Shown here one piece after another: positions 52,618-59,528 of a stretch of DNA of 64,000 nucleotides. Source of the DNA: Roseivirga ehrenbergii (lineage in GTDB: Bacteria > Bacteroidota > Bacteroidia > Cytophagales > Cyclobacteriaceae); contig NZ_LQZQ01000006.1 of assembly GCF_001593005.1 (NCBI RefSeq), forward strand, positions 1 to 64,000, read 5' to 3'. Every line of letters starts with the position of its first letter. Position 1 is the stretch's first letter. Under the pieces are notes generated by a model. The model was not told the origin of the DNA. It saw nothing but the letters and a program-made list of their open reading frames with translations, and did no database searches. The position numbers were made by a program, and so were the translations under genes.

Positions 52618-52703
52618 AATAGTACGGCTCTTTGTTACGTGATTTCAGCTAAGTTCATGAATTGTCGTAAATCCAAGAAAGTATTTACTTATAAGCGAAG
52701 ACT

Positions 52704-52726
52704 ATATTTAGGTTATGCCTAAATAT
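52704..52726. promoter_or_regulatory. Perfect inverted repeat, operator-like
   Basis: ATATTTAGG (52704-52712) and CCTAAATAT (52718-52726) are exact reverse complements separated by five bases. The spacing and symmetry suit a dimeric regulator. It lies in the gap between divergent htpG and peptide genes. Confidence 0.4.
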
Positions 52727-53047
52727 GATTTGTCTAATATTGAGTATTTAGAAAATAAATAAAAATAATTTTGAAATGAAATGAGTGAAACAACGGGGTA
52801 TAACTGCATTTTTAAGGTTTAGCTTGATTAATCACAATAATGAATTGTAGTAAAATATTGTTATTCTAAAGTAGATTATGTAACATTATGACGTTAATTA
52901 AAAGGGGGTTGCCGAAAACCTTGTTTTAGAGTAGGTGAAATTAATGGTAAAATAAGGTGGCATGCAACCTGTTTTGCCGCTTTTGATTGGCAAAGGGAGA
53001 TGCTGAAAACCCATTGAATAGAGTAGGCCAAACAATGATTTATTGAT

Positions 53048-53308
53048 ATGATGAAATCAAAAAAAATCTTAAGATCAGTAATAGGTGTTGTCAGTTGTGT
53101 ATTATTGATAGTGCTTATATCTATGACGCCTTTCAATAAGTTGAAAGCAGAACAGCCAGTGGTTGAAAATCCTAATGAGTGTTGTTTAAATGGATACAAG
53201 TTATGGGAAGACCCTAACCCTTTGGAAGCAGATAAGAATTTTCAACATTGCGGGTGCTCTTGGCATAAAGGCAACGACCCGATAGCATGTTCATGCCCTG
53301 TTGATTAG
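53048..53308 (+). CDS. Secreted six-cysteine peptide precursor A, 86 aa
   Basis: A signal-type N-terminus (basic MKSKKILR, hydrophobic to about 27) is followed by a mature part with six cysteines in the frame CC-x21-CxC-x10-CxC (Cys45, 46, 68, 70, 81, 83). The CC is followed by LNGYKLW, and the second pair is preceded by NFQH. Two further genes at 55123 and 55376 share this frame. The peptide is probably exported to the periplasm or beyond and held by disulfides or metal. It resembles the size and layout of NVEALA-type peptides but lacks that motif. A hairpin terminator follows, then a thioredoxin lipoprotein gene. Confidence 0.75.
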   Translation: MMKSKKILRSVIGVVSCVLLIVLISMTPFNKLKAEQPVVENPNECCLNGYKLWEDPNPLEADKNFQHCGCSWHKGNDPIACSCPVD

Positions 53309-53315
53309 TGAACTG

Positions 53316-53355
53316 AGTAACCACTTTTTTTGAGTGGTTACTTTAAATTTTTTTT
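53316..53355 (+). terminator. Hairpin and T-run between peptide A and the thioredoxin lipoprotein gene
   Basis: AGTAACCACT (53316-53325) pairs with AGTGGTTACT (53333-53342), ten perfect pairs, followed by TTAAATTTTTTTT up to the ATG at 53356. It should terminate most peptide transcripts and let a minority read on. No space is left for a promoter between it and the next gene. Confidence 0.8.
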
Positions 53356-53877
53356 ATGAGATACTCCCTATATTTATTATTATTATTATTATTCACTGTT
53401 TCATGTGGTAATCAAGAAAAAGACTATTTGATAGATTATCCACACCTGAAAGATAAGGTTGTCGATTTAAATGAACATCTAATAGCATATAATGACGCAT
53501 CTAAAAACAGAGAAGTGCTTAATAACAAGAAGACGATAGTCAATATTGTTGATGGTACGTGCTCAAGGTGCATACAGGAATTAAAAGATTGGCAAGCATT
53601 TATTGATAAACATATGTCTGATGAAGATGTTAATTATGTTTTCATTGCTCAGGGGCAACATGACTTCTATTTTGAGTATAATGTACTGAAAAAGGATTTT
53701 TTGAAAATGCCAATATATTTAGATCCTGAGTATAAATTTACTGACTCCAATGATCTTATAGATGTGAAAGCGGAACATACAATGATTTTAGATGAAAGAA
53801 ATAAGATCTTATTCCTCGGTTCACCAGTTTTTAATGAAGAGAAAGAGAAACAATTCTTTAAAGTATTGAATCAATGA
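53356..53877 (+). CDS. Thioredoxin-fold lipoprotein with CSRC motif, 173 aa
   Basis: The lipobox FTVSCG (Cys17) predicts a lipoprotein. The central part has a thioredoxin-like strand-turn-helix NIVDGTCSRCIQELKDW with the redox pair Cys69/Cys72, and later strands (VNYVFIAQGQ; PIYLDPEYKF; TMILDERNKILFLGSPVF) as in AhpC/TlpA-type folds. It may form, break or shuffle disulfides in the envelope. Its TGA overlaps the next gene's ATG by four bases. The neighbouring Cys-rich peptides are the obvious candidate substrates, though that is inference. Confidence 0.8.
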   Translation: MRYSLYLLLLLLFTVSCGNQEKDYLIDYPHLKDKVVDLNEHLIAYNDASKNREVLNNKKTIVNIVDGTCSRCIQELKDWQAFIDKHMSDEDVNYVFIAQGQHDFYFEYNVLKKDFLKMPIYLDPEYKFTDSNDLIDVKAEHTMILDERNKILFLGSPVFNEEKEKQFFKVLNQ

Positions 53878-54941
53878 AAATATCAAAATATTCTTTAGTG
53901 GCAGGTGTTTTTTACGCCTTATTGTTTTGTGATATAAAGTCATCTAAAGCACAAGTTTTTAGCCCAGACAAGAACGGGGAAGCTATTGAATTAGTAGGGC
54001 AACCAAAAGCTTTCTCATCAGGTGAAGTCTTTCTTCCAGGTTTTCTCAATACTTTTGGTGACCTAATCATTATCCAAGATGACGCAGATAGCATGGTGTA
54101 CAAAGTGTTTAATAGACACACCTTAGAATTTATAGTGTCGTTTGGGAAAAAAGGAATGGGGCCAAATGAGATATCGTTCGGTCCAACCGCAGTTCATCAG
54201 GATATCGAGAATACTGAAAGTTTTGAGTTTTACGATTTTGGTAAAAAGCGTCTCATAAAGTTGAGCTTAGAGAATATTTTAGCCAACGACATTGCCAATT
54301 TCAGTCAGTATGTGGTTTTTCCTCCTGAATTAATTAATGCTCAGCTGGCAATCTTTCTTGACGAAGATCATGTTGTTGGATCTGGCGGAATTCGTGAGGG
54401 CAAATTGTTTTTCTACAACACGAATACGGAATCGATCAAGTATACTGATTTTATACCAAAAACTAAAAAGCCATTACCGACCGATAGAGATAGGGGGTAT
54501 TTGTACAGTAATAAGATGACTGTCAATAGAGAGGCTAAAAGGATAGCTGTTGTTAATGAGTATTTTAAGCAACTTGAAATTTATAACTATGAAGGAGCCC
54601 TCGTTAAAACCTATAGTTTTCCTGATACAGAAGAACCCATATTTTATTTACGAGAGAGTATTACGTCAGATGAAACGGTGTTGCATTATAATGGGATTTG
54701 TTCAACGAAAGATTTTATATACGCAAGCTATATAGGTTTTGACGATATTGAACTGGAGAAATTAAATTATGATATTCCAACAGAAATTCACGTTTTTACA
54801 TGGGAGGGAAGCTTGCATAAGATAATAAAACTAGACCGTCCCATAAAAGCATTGACTGTAACTGAAGATAACAAGACTTTGATCGCAGTTGATCCATTGA
54901 ATGAAGACATGCCTTTAGTTATGTACAATATCAAACCATAA
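53874..54941 (+). CDS. TolB-like six-bladed beta-propeller secreted protein (BF3164-like), 355 aa
   Basis: A signal peptide (1-27, ending SSKAQ) precedes repeated propeller blades: GDLIIIQDDADSMVYKVFNR, EFIVSFGKKGMGPNEISFGP (about 85-104), SFEFYDFGKKRLIKLSLENI, KRIAVVNEYFKQLEIYNYEG. The GKKGMGPNE turn is characteristic of BF3164/6-bladed propeller lipoproteins. This one has a signal-peptidase-I-like end rather than a strong lipobox. It overlaps the thioredoxin gene by four bases, so the two are one translational unit. Its function is unknown; binding of a peptide or glycan is plausible. Confidence 0.8.
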   Translation: MKISKYSLVAGVFYALLFCDIKSSKAQVFSPDKNGEAIELVGQPKAFSSGEVFLPGFLNTFGDLIIIQDDADSMVYKVFNRHTLEFIVSFGKKGMGPNEISFGPTAVHQDIENTESFEFYDFGKKRLIKLSLENILANDIANFSQYVVFPPELINAQLAIFLDEDHVVGSGGIREGKLFFYNTNTESIKYTDFIPKTKKPLPTDRDRGYLYSNKMTVNREAKRIAVVNEYFKQLEIYNYEGALVKTYSFPDTEEPIFYLRESITSDETVLHYNGICSTKDFIYASYIGFDDIELEKLNYDIPTEIHVFTWEGSLHKIIKLDRPIKALTVTEDNKTLIAVDPLNEDMPLVMYNIKP

Positions 54942-55122
54942 GCCTTAAAGGTTAATGATAATATGAAGATCTCTGATGACAACTTTATTTAGTGTCTACC
55001 TTTTTCGGAAATTAATTCAATTTTAGTGGGTTTAAAATAAGAGGCGAGGTGGTCTGAATAGCTACTGCGACTATGAAGAATCATGCTATATAATTATTCA
55101 ATCGAGTTAAAATAAAAAAATC

Positions 55123-55365
55123 ATGAAAAAAATCTTAATTGTGTTGTTAGTACTCTTCTCGATGACTTCCATTACAACATCGGATAGCGTAGATAGTGAA
55201 AATCATGTGTTAAAAGAGTTAGAAGAGCCTTGCTGTTTAAATGGCTATAAGACTTGGAAAAAACCTAGTTGGATTTGGGGTCAAGGTGTGAATTTTGTTG
55301 ATTGCCAATGCACAGCACAAAAAGGAAGAGACCCCGTACAATGTGAATGTTCAACAGACCAATAA
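55123..55365 (+). CDS. Secreted six-cysteine peptide precursor B, 80 aa
   Basis: The signal peptide is about 1-20 (MKKILIVLLVLFSMTSITTS). The mature part has CC-x22-CxC-x10-CxC (Cys37, 38, 61, 63, 74, 76), with CCLNGYKTWKK and NFVDCQC. It is closely related to peptide C ten bases downstream: both start MKKIL, both have TSIT, DSEN and NGYxTWKK. Peptide A is a more distant relative. A very A-rich leader precedes the ATG. It is likely processed and oxidised outside the cytosol. Confidence 0.78.
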   Translation: MKKILIVLLVLFSMTSITTSDSVDSENHVLKELEEPCCLNGYKTWKKPSWIWGQGVNFVDCQCTAQKGRDPVQCECSTDQ

Positions 55366-55375
55366 ATAAAATATT

Positions 55376-55612
55376 ATGAAGAAGATCTTAATGATATCAT
55401 TTGTCATTTTTACAATGACTTCAATTACATCATCACACAGTTTAGACAGTGAGAATACGATGTTAAAAGAACCAGAACCATGCTGCCAAAACGGCTATGC
55501 CACTTGGAAAAAAAGAAGCCTTTTTGGAGGTAATGTAAATTTTTTCGATTGCCAGTGTGCTTATTATTTTGCTAGACCACAGCTGCAGTGCTCTTGTGAG
55601 GATGATCTATGA
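55376..55612 (+). CDS. Secreted six-cysteine peptide precursor C, 78 aa
   Basis: The signal peptide is about 1-20 (MKKILMISFVIFTMTSITSS). The mature part has CC-x21-CxC-x10-CxC (Cys36, 37, 59, 61, 72, 74), with CCQNGYATWKK and NFFDCQC. It lies 10 bases after peptide B, evidently a tandem duplication. Variable residues between the fixed cysteines (KKRSLFGG; AYYFARPQLQ) suggest the loops diversify. The stop codon lies inside a nineteen-base palindrome (55609-55627). Confidence 0.78.
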   Translation: MKKILMISFVIFTMTSITSSHSLDSENTMLKEPEPCCQNGYATWKKRSLFGGNVNFFDCQCAYYFARPQLQCSCEDDL

Positions 55613-55627
55613 TCAACTGTTGATCAT
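55609..55627. promoter_or_regulatory. Palindrome at the end of peptide C
   Basis: ATGATCAAC (55609-55617) and GTTGATCAT (55619-55627) pair perfectly around a single T and cover the stop codon of the peptide gene. There is no T-run, so it may be an mRNA 3' end stabiliser or a protein-binding site rather than a classic terminator. Confidence 0.45.
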
Positions 55628-55950
55628 CGGATGCTAGAAGTGATAGTAGTTTGCTGACAAATGCACGCTAGAGTTGATAAACTCTTATTCTTGTAGATTA
55701 GACATAGTTGAAGTTATTGCGTTTTTCTTCACTAGTCTGATCGTCTCCTCAAGACTGATCCTATAAGAATAATCAATAAACCAATTTAGGACGCCTTTCA
55801 AATTGTCATCTGATGTTTCCATCAACATTCCAAAAGCTTTAAGCTTTTGGAATGTTTGTTTATGCCCAGCAGAAGATGGGTTATGAGACCAAACAATAAA
55901 TGAGAAGGTAGAATCATTTCAAAAATGATCTTTTTCGCCTAACTTATTAG
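55613..55950. other. 338-base gene-free stretch with long palindrome and possible gene remnant
   Basis: A minus-strand frame of 45 codons (55685-55822; METSDDNLKGVLNWFIDYSY, continuing to NLQE) has protein-like composition, but no family and no visible promoter. Directly next to its start is a thirty-three-base perfect palindrome (55824-55856). The rest holds no feature I can support. Confidence 0.45.
55824..55856. repeat. Thirty-three-base perfect palindrome, related to 46267-46303
   Basis: Sixteen-base arms (55824-55839; 55841-55856) are exact reverse complements with a central T. The core TCCAAAAGCTT/AAGCTTTTGGA matches the palindrome at 46267-46303 except for positions that changed on both arms, which keeps pairing. 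Confidence 0.8.
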
Positions 55951-57114
55951 GTGAAAAAATTTAATCTTGTGCACCTCAAGCCCGTCAATCTCTTTTACTT
56001 ATTTTCCTTAATCATAATCTCCTCTTGCACTGTTGAAAAAGAAGAAACGACAGCTTTGAAAGTATACGAGGTAGACCTTGATGGCGAACGTACTTCTTTG
56101 TTCGATGCGGTAAAGGATGTAGAAATTACGGTTTTGGAAGAAAGCGAAAATTCGATGTTTGGTTATGTGGATCAAATTATTCCTGATGGGGATGATTTGA
56201 TCGTTGTGACTGGAGGTCATGGAAAAGCGATACGCTTTAATAGAGACGGAGAATATATTTCTCACCTATCCGAGCGAGGAATGGGGCCGAGGGAATACCC
56301 ATCCATTACCGGTTTAACAATTATAGATGATCAAGTTTTGTTGCTTGACGGCAAGCGTCAACGAATTACTAAGTGGACGAAAGACTGGGGCTATGACTCG
56401 GCAATGCGATTGGGTTTTGCGGCAGCTCATTTTACTGTACAAGGAGATGGATATTTATTCAATGCTAATTACACATTGGTAGATGACACTGTTCGTGCGA
56501 ATGTGATTGCAACCAATGCGAATTTTGATTTAGAAATAGGCTTAGTGCCATTTAAAAAACCTAAATCTTTGCTACTCGGAAATACGGTTGTTTTTAGTAA
56601 AGTTGGCAGAGACATACACTACAGACCTGGCTTTAGCGATACTGTATATAGTATCTCCCCTGAACACAAAGCAAGTCCAGCTTATCGATTTGAATTTGGC
56701 AAGTATTGGCATTTCGCAAATGAACTACAAACCGATCATGAGTTTTTTGAATTTATAGACAACCTGAAAGGGAAGGCCGAGGCATTGATATATTTTACGA
56801 GTATAGAATCTGATAATTGGATTTTTGGTAAAATGACAATGTTGCCTACATATCGAACACTGGGCGTAGTGATAGATAAAAAATCAGGGGAAGCTCAATA
56901 TCTAGACCTTCAAATAGGAGAAGGTTTACAAGACTCTATTCTTCCAATCTTGGTTGAAAACGAACGCGTTTATGTGGCTATTGATGCTGATAATCTCAGG
57001 TATATTCTATCCAAAAACCCTCAATTCGAGAAGGTCATAAAAGGCAGTCAATCCATAGAAAAAGCCTTGGCTTCAGAAAACCCAATGATCATGTCTTTTA
57101 ATTTTAAGCACTAA
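55951..57114 (+). CDS. Six-bladed beta-propeller lipoprotein, 387 aa
   Basis: The start is a GTG. The lipobox SLIIISSC ends at Cys26. The propeller blade with the turn SERGMGPREYPSITGL (107-122) is the family signature, followed by DGKRQRITKW and a run of blades to the end. The preceding strands (VEITVLEESENSMFGYVDQII) match the opening of 6-bladed propeller lipoproteins of Bacteroidota. It should be anchored in the envelope. It is the first of three consecutive propeller-type genes after the peptide pair. No substrate is known. Confidence 0.8.
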   Translation: MKKFNLVHLKPVNLFYLFSLIIISSCTVEKEETTALKVYEVDLDGERTSLFDAVKDVEITVLEESENSMFGYVDQIIPDGDDLIVVTGGHGKAIRFNRDGEYISHLSERGMGPREYPSITGLTIIDDQVLLLDGKRQRITKWTKDWGYDSAMRLGFAAAHFTVQGDGYLFNANYTLVDDTVRANVIATNANFDLEIGLVPFKKPKSLLLGNTVVFSKVGRDIHYRPGFSDTVYSISPEHKASPAYRFEFGKYWHFANELQTDHEFFEFIDNLKGKAEALIYFTSIESDNWIFGKMTMLPTYRTLGVVIDKKSGEAQYLDLQIGEGLQDSILPILVENERVYVAIDADNLRYILSKNPQFEKVIKGSQSIEKALASENPMIMSFNFKH

Positions 57115-57160
57115 AAGAGAATTACTTCTCCTAAATATTAGTCGAATGTCGTTTGAAATT

Positions 57161-58345
57161 ATGAACTCAAATAAAAAGTATTTTTTAATAGTGTTTTTGC
57201 TAACCTTCTGGGGTTGTTCAACACAGAAGGACAATGTAAATGATGATGCCTTTGGCAAATTTGAACTTGAGAAAATAGGAGAAAAGGTCTTTTACTTGGA
57301 CAGTACATTGGCGCCATATAACCAGTCCATCTTAACTTTTGAACAGGATGGAGTTACCAAACTGTCAATCTTTAATCACTTTAATGTCAGTGTAAACGTT
57401 TTTGATTACTCGTCAGGTAAAATAGAAAAGCAGATAGGCTTTCTGAAAGATGGCCCAGAAGGAATTGGAACAATTACGAATATGGGGCATTTTATGCAAA
57501 ACTCAGATTCCATTTTCTTTTTTAACCACTGGCAAAGTAGAGTACACTTAATGAATGCTAAAGGTGAGAAATTACGCTCCTATGATGTTGGAATAGGGGA
57601 AGATAGTGAAGAACAGTCAAAACAAGGGTTTCACATGATGGTGTCACCCCTTTCCCAAGCTTTTAAAAATGGTGATCGACTTTTTATTTCTGTCCAGAAT
57701 GCAGGAGCAAATCCTTTTGATGATCAGCGACTGATCTATATGATTGAGTTGAATTTGAGGACGGGAGAACGAGAGTACCATTCGCTTCCGCAACCTTTAA
57801 TGTTGAATAATTTCTGGGGAGTTTATACTCCATTTGCCTCTTCTTTGGCATTTAACCCTAACACTCAAGAGTTCAGTTTGAGCTACACTAAAAATCCAGA
57901 AATAGACATTGTCTCGGTCATCGATTTGGATAGCATTCAAGAAAGTAAGTCGGTAAAATCTGAATACATGAGAGAGATGAAGCCGCTCCCTAAGCGCAGA
58001 GACACGCCTACTTTGTATGGCTATAGTTTTAATGAACTTTCCGACCTTACCAATATGCAAGGTTTTTATGTGAACTTCATTTACGACCCTTATAAGGATG
58101 TTTATTATCGGGTTGCTCTCCATGAAAGAACGGCTGAACAATATGAGAAAGGGAGAAGGAGTTTTAAGCTATCCATCATCGTGACCAATTCAAATTTTGA
58201 GAAGATGGATGAGCTGGACTTGCCTGAAGGAATGTATGAGTATGAAACAGCTTTTGTAAGTAAAGAAGGTCTGCACTTTTCACGTCAAATTGAGTATCAG
58301 CCAGATGAGGACCAGTTGGTATTTGATGTGTTTGGACTCAAATAA
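57161..58345 (+). CDS. DUF4221-like propeller lipoprotein, 394 aa
   Basis: I choose the second ATG (57161), which gives a standard lipoprotein signal MNSNKKYFLIVFLLTFWGC (Cys19); the first ATG (57146) adds five residues. The body resembles DUF4221: FNVSVNVFDYSSGKIEKQIGFLKDGPEGIGTITN near the N-terminus, FHMMVSPLSQAF in the middle and a C-terminal YDPYKDVYYRVALHE. The propeller-type turn here reads KDGPEGIG. It follows the 55951 propeller gene by 46 bases and overlaps nothing. Function unknown. Confidence 0.75.
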   Translation: MNSNKKYFLIVFLLTFWGCSTQKDNVNDDAFGKFELEKIGEKVFYLDSTLAPYNQSILTFEQDGVTKLSIFNHFNVSVNVFDYSSGKIEKQIGFLKDGPEGIGTITNMGHFMQNSDSIFFFNHWQSRVHLMNAKGEKLRSYDVGIGEDSEEQSKQGFHMMVSPLSQAFKNGDRLFISVQNAGANPFDDQRLIYMIELNLRTGEREYHSLPQPLMLNNFWGVYTPFASSLAFNPNTQEFSLSYTKNPEIDIVSVIDLDSIQESKSVKSEYMREMKPLPKRRDTPTLYGYSFNELSDLTNMQGFYVNFIYDPYKDVYYRVALHERTAEQYEKGRRSFKLSIIVTNSNFEKMDELDLPEGMYEYETAFVSKEGLHFSRQIEYQPDEDQLVFDVFGLK

Positions 58346-58370
58346 AGGGATTATTCTAAACCATAGGATC

Positions 58371-59522
58371 ATGAATTATAAAGCTTGGTGGCTCTTCCTA
58401 ATCACATTGGCCGTTTTTAGTTGCTCAAAGCCTGAAGTTAAAAACGAAAGATTTATTACGATTAACGCTGCTAAACCCAATTTGAAGGAGCCAGTGGCTA
58501 GTCAACAGCTCTTTAAGAATGTTCAAATTGTTTCGCTAGAGACCAACGATAACTTGCTTATGGCTGGTGCTAATCAAGTTAAATTTTTTGAGGATCAGTA
58601 CTTTGTACTGGATAGACAGATACAGAAACTATTCGTATTTGATTCGCAAGGCAATTTTAAGTATCAAATAGGAACAGAAGGAGATGGGCCTGGAGAGTAT
58701 AGAGAGGCAGTTGATTTTGATATCGATGAGGTTTCAAAGAAACTCTATATGTACTGTCCTGAACAACTGGCTATTCAGGTTTACGTTACATCGGGTGAGC
58801 ATATAGAAAGAGTAAAACTAGATTTCTATTCGAGTCGATTTAGTCTACTTGGTAACGATAAGCTCGCTTTTTATACCAATTATAACCCTAGAGATGTTTC
58901 AGGTTATAAAAATGTTTTGATTACAGACATGAAAGGTAAGGTGTTGAAGAAATACTTTCCTTATCCTAAATCAATCCAATCTTCTGTAGGATTTTCTGGG
59001 CTTTTTGCTGGAAATGGTGATTCAGGATTTTATGCACATGCTTTTTCTGACACTTTACATCTTCTGAATATCGAAACTGGTAAAATAGATCAAAGTATCA
59101 GGTTTGATTTTGACGGTAATGAATGGCCACATGGGTTTGATTTCAATAAGTTAAACTCAATAGATATATCTTGGCTAAATACGTCCTTGTTTTACGATGA
59201 TAGCTTCCTTTTTCAGGGAGTGATGTATGAAAGAAGAAATAGACATTTGATTTACAATAGGAAGAATGGTCATGCCTTTAATGAGAATGACGTGTCGGAA
59301 GATCTCCTATTCAAAATGATAAACGCCCCAAAAACAGTGCTGCCAGATGGAACATATGTTTCGAGCCTATCTTCACTAGGTATCGGTGCCTTGAAAAAAG
59401 TATACCCTGAAGAGTGGGAGCAATTTGAGGTGAATTATCCAGAGTTAGTGCCACCTCTATTAGCTTTAGAGCAAGAACAAAACCCTGTACTAATTCAGTT
59501 TAAGCTAAATAGTGATTTATAG
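58371..59522 (+). CDS. Six-bladed beta-propeller lipoprotein, 383 aa
   Basis: The ATG at 58371 gives MNYKAWWLFLITLAVFSC (lipobox Cys18). An in-frame start at 58290 lies inside the previous gene and is rejected. The family turn QIGTEGDGPGEYREAVDF follows blades such as KLFVFDSQGNFKYQI and LYMYCPEQLAIQVYVTS. It lies 25 bases after the DUF4221-like gene, so the two share a transcript. The stop is only six bases from the stop of the convergent T9SS protein gene, with no terminator between. Confidence 0.8.
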   Translation: MNYKAWWLFLITLAVFSCSKPEVKNERFITINAAKPNLKEPVASQQLFKNVQIVSLETNDNLLMAGANQVKFFEDQYFVLDRQIQKLFVFDSQGNFKYQIGTEGDGPGEYREAVDFDIDEVSKKLYMYCPEQLAIQVYVTSGEHIERVKLDFYSSRFSLLGNDKLAFYTNYNPRDVSGYKNVLITDMKGKVLKKYFPYPKSIQSSVGFSGLFAGNGDSGFYAHAFSDTLHLLNIETGKIDQSIRFDFDGNEWPHGFDFNKLNSIDISWLNTSLFYDDSFLFQGVMYERRNRHLIYNRKNGHAFNENDVSEDLLFKMINAPKTVLPDGTYVSSLSSLGIGALKKVYPEEWEQFEVNYPELVPPLLALEQEQNPVLIQFKLNSDL

Positions 59523-59528
59523 TCCCAC

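Larger units (their letters stand above)
52540..53047. other. 508-base gene-free stretch between htpG and the peptide cluster
   Basis: No gene is supported. Near htpG the minus strand reads CTGCCACCCTGTCACCC (52601-52617), a tandem eight-base repeat. A perfect nine-base inverted repeat ATATTTAGG-TTATG-CCTAAATAT lies at 52704-52726. A six-base hairpin TTTGCC/GGCAAA lies at 52973-52994, about 55 bases before the first peptide gene. The middle is strongly AT-rich. Confidence 0.55.
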
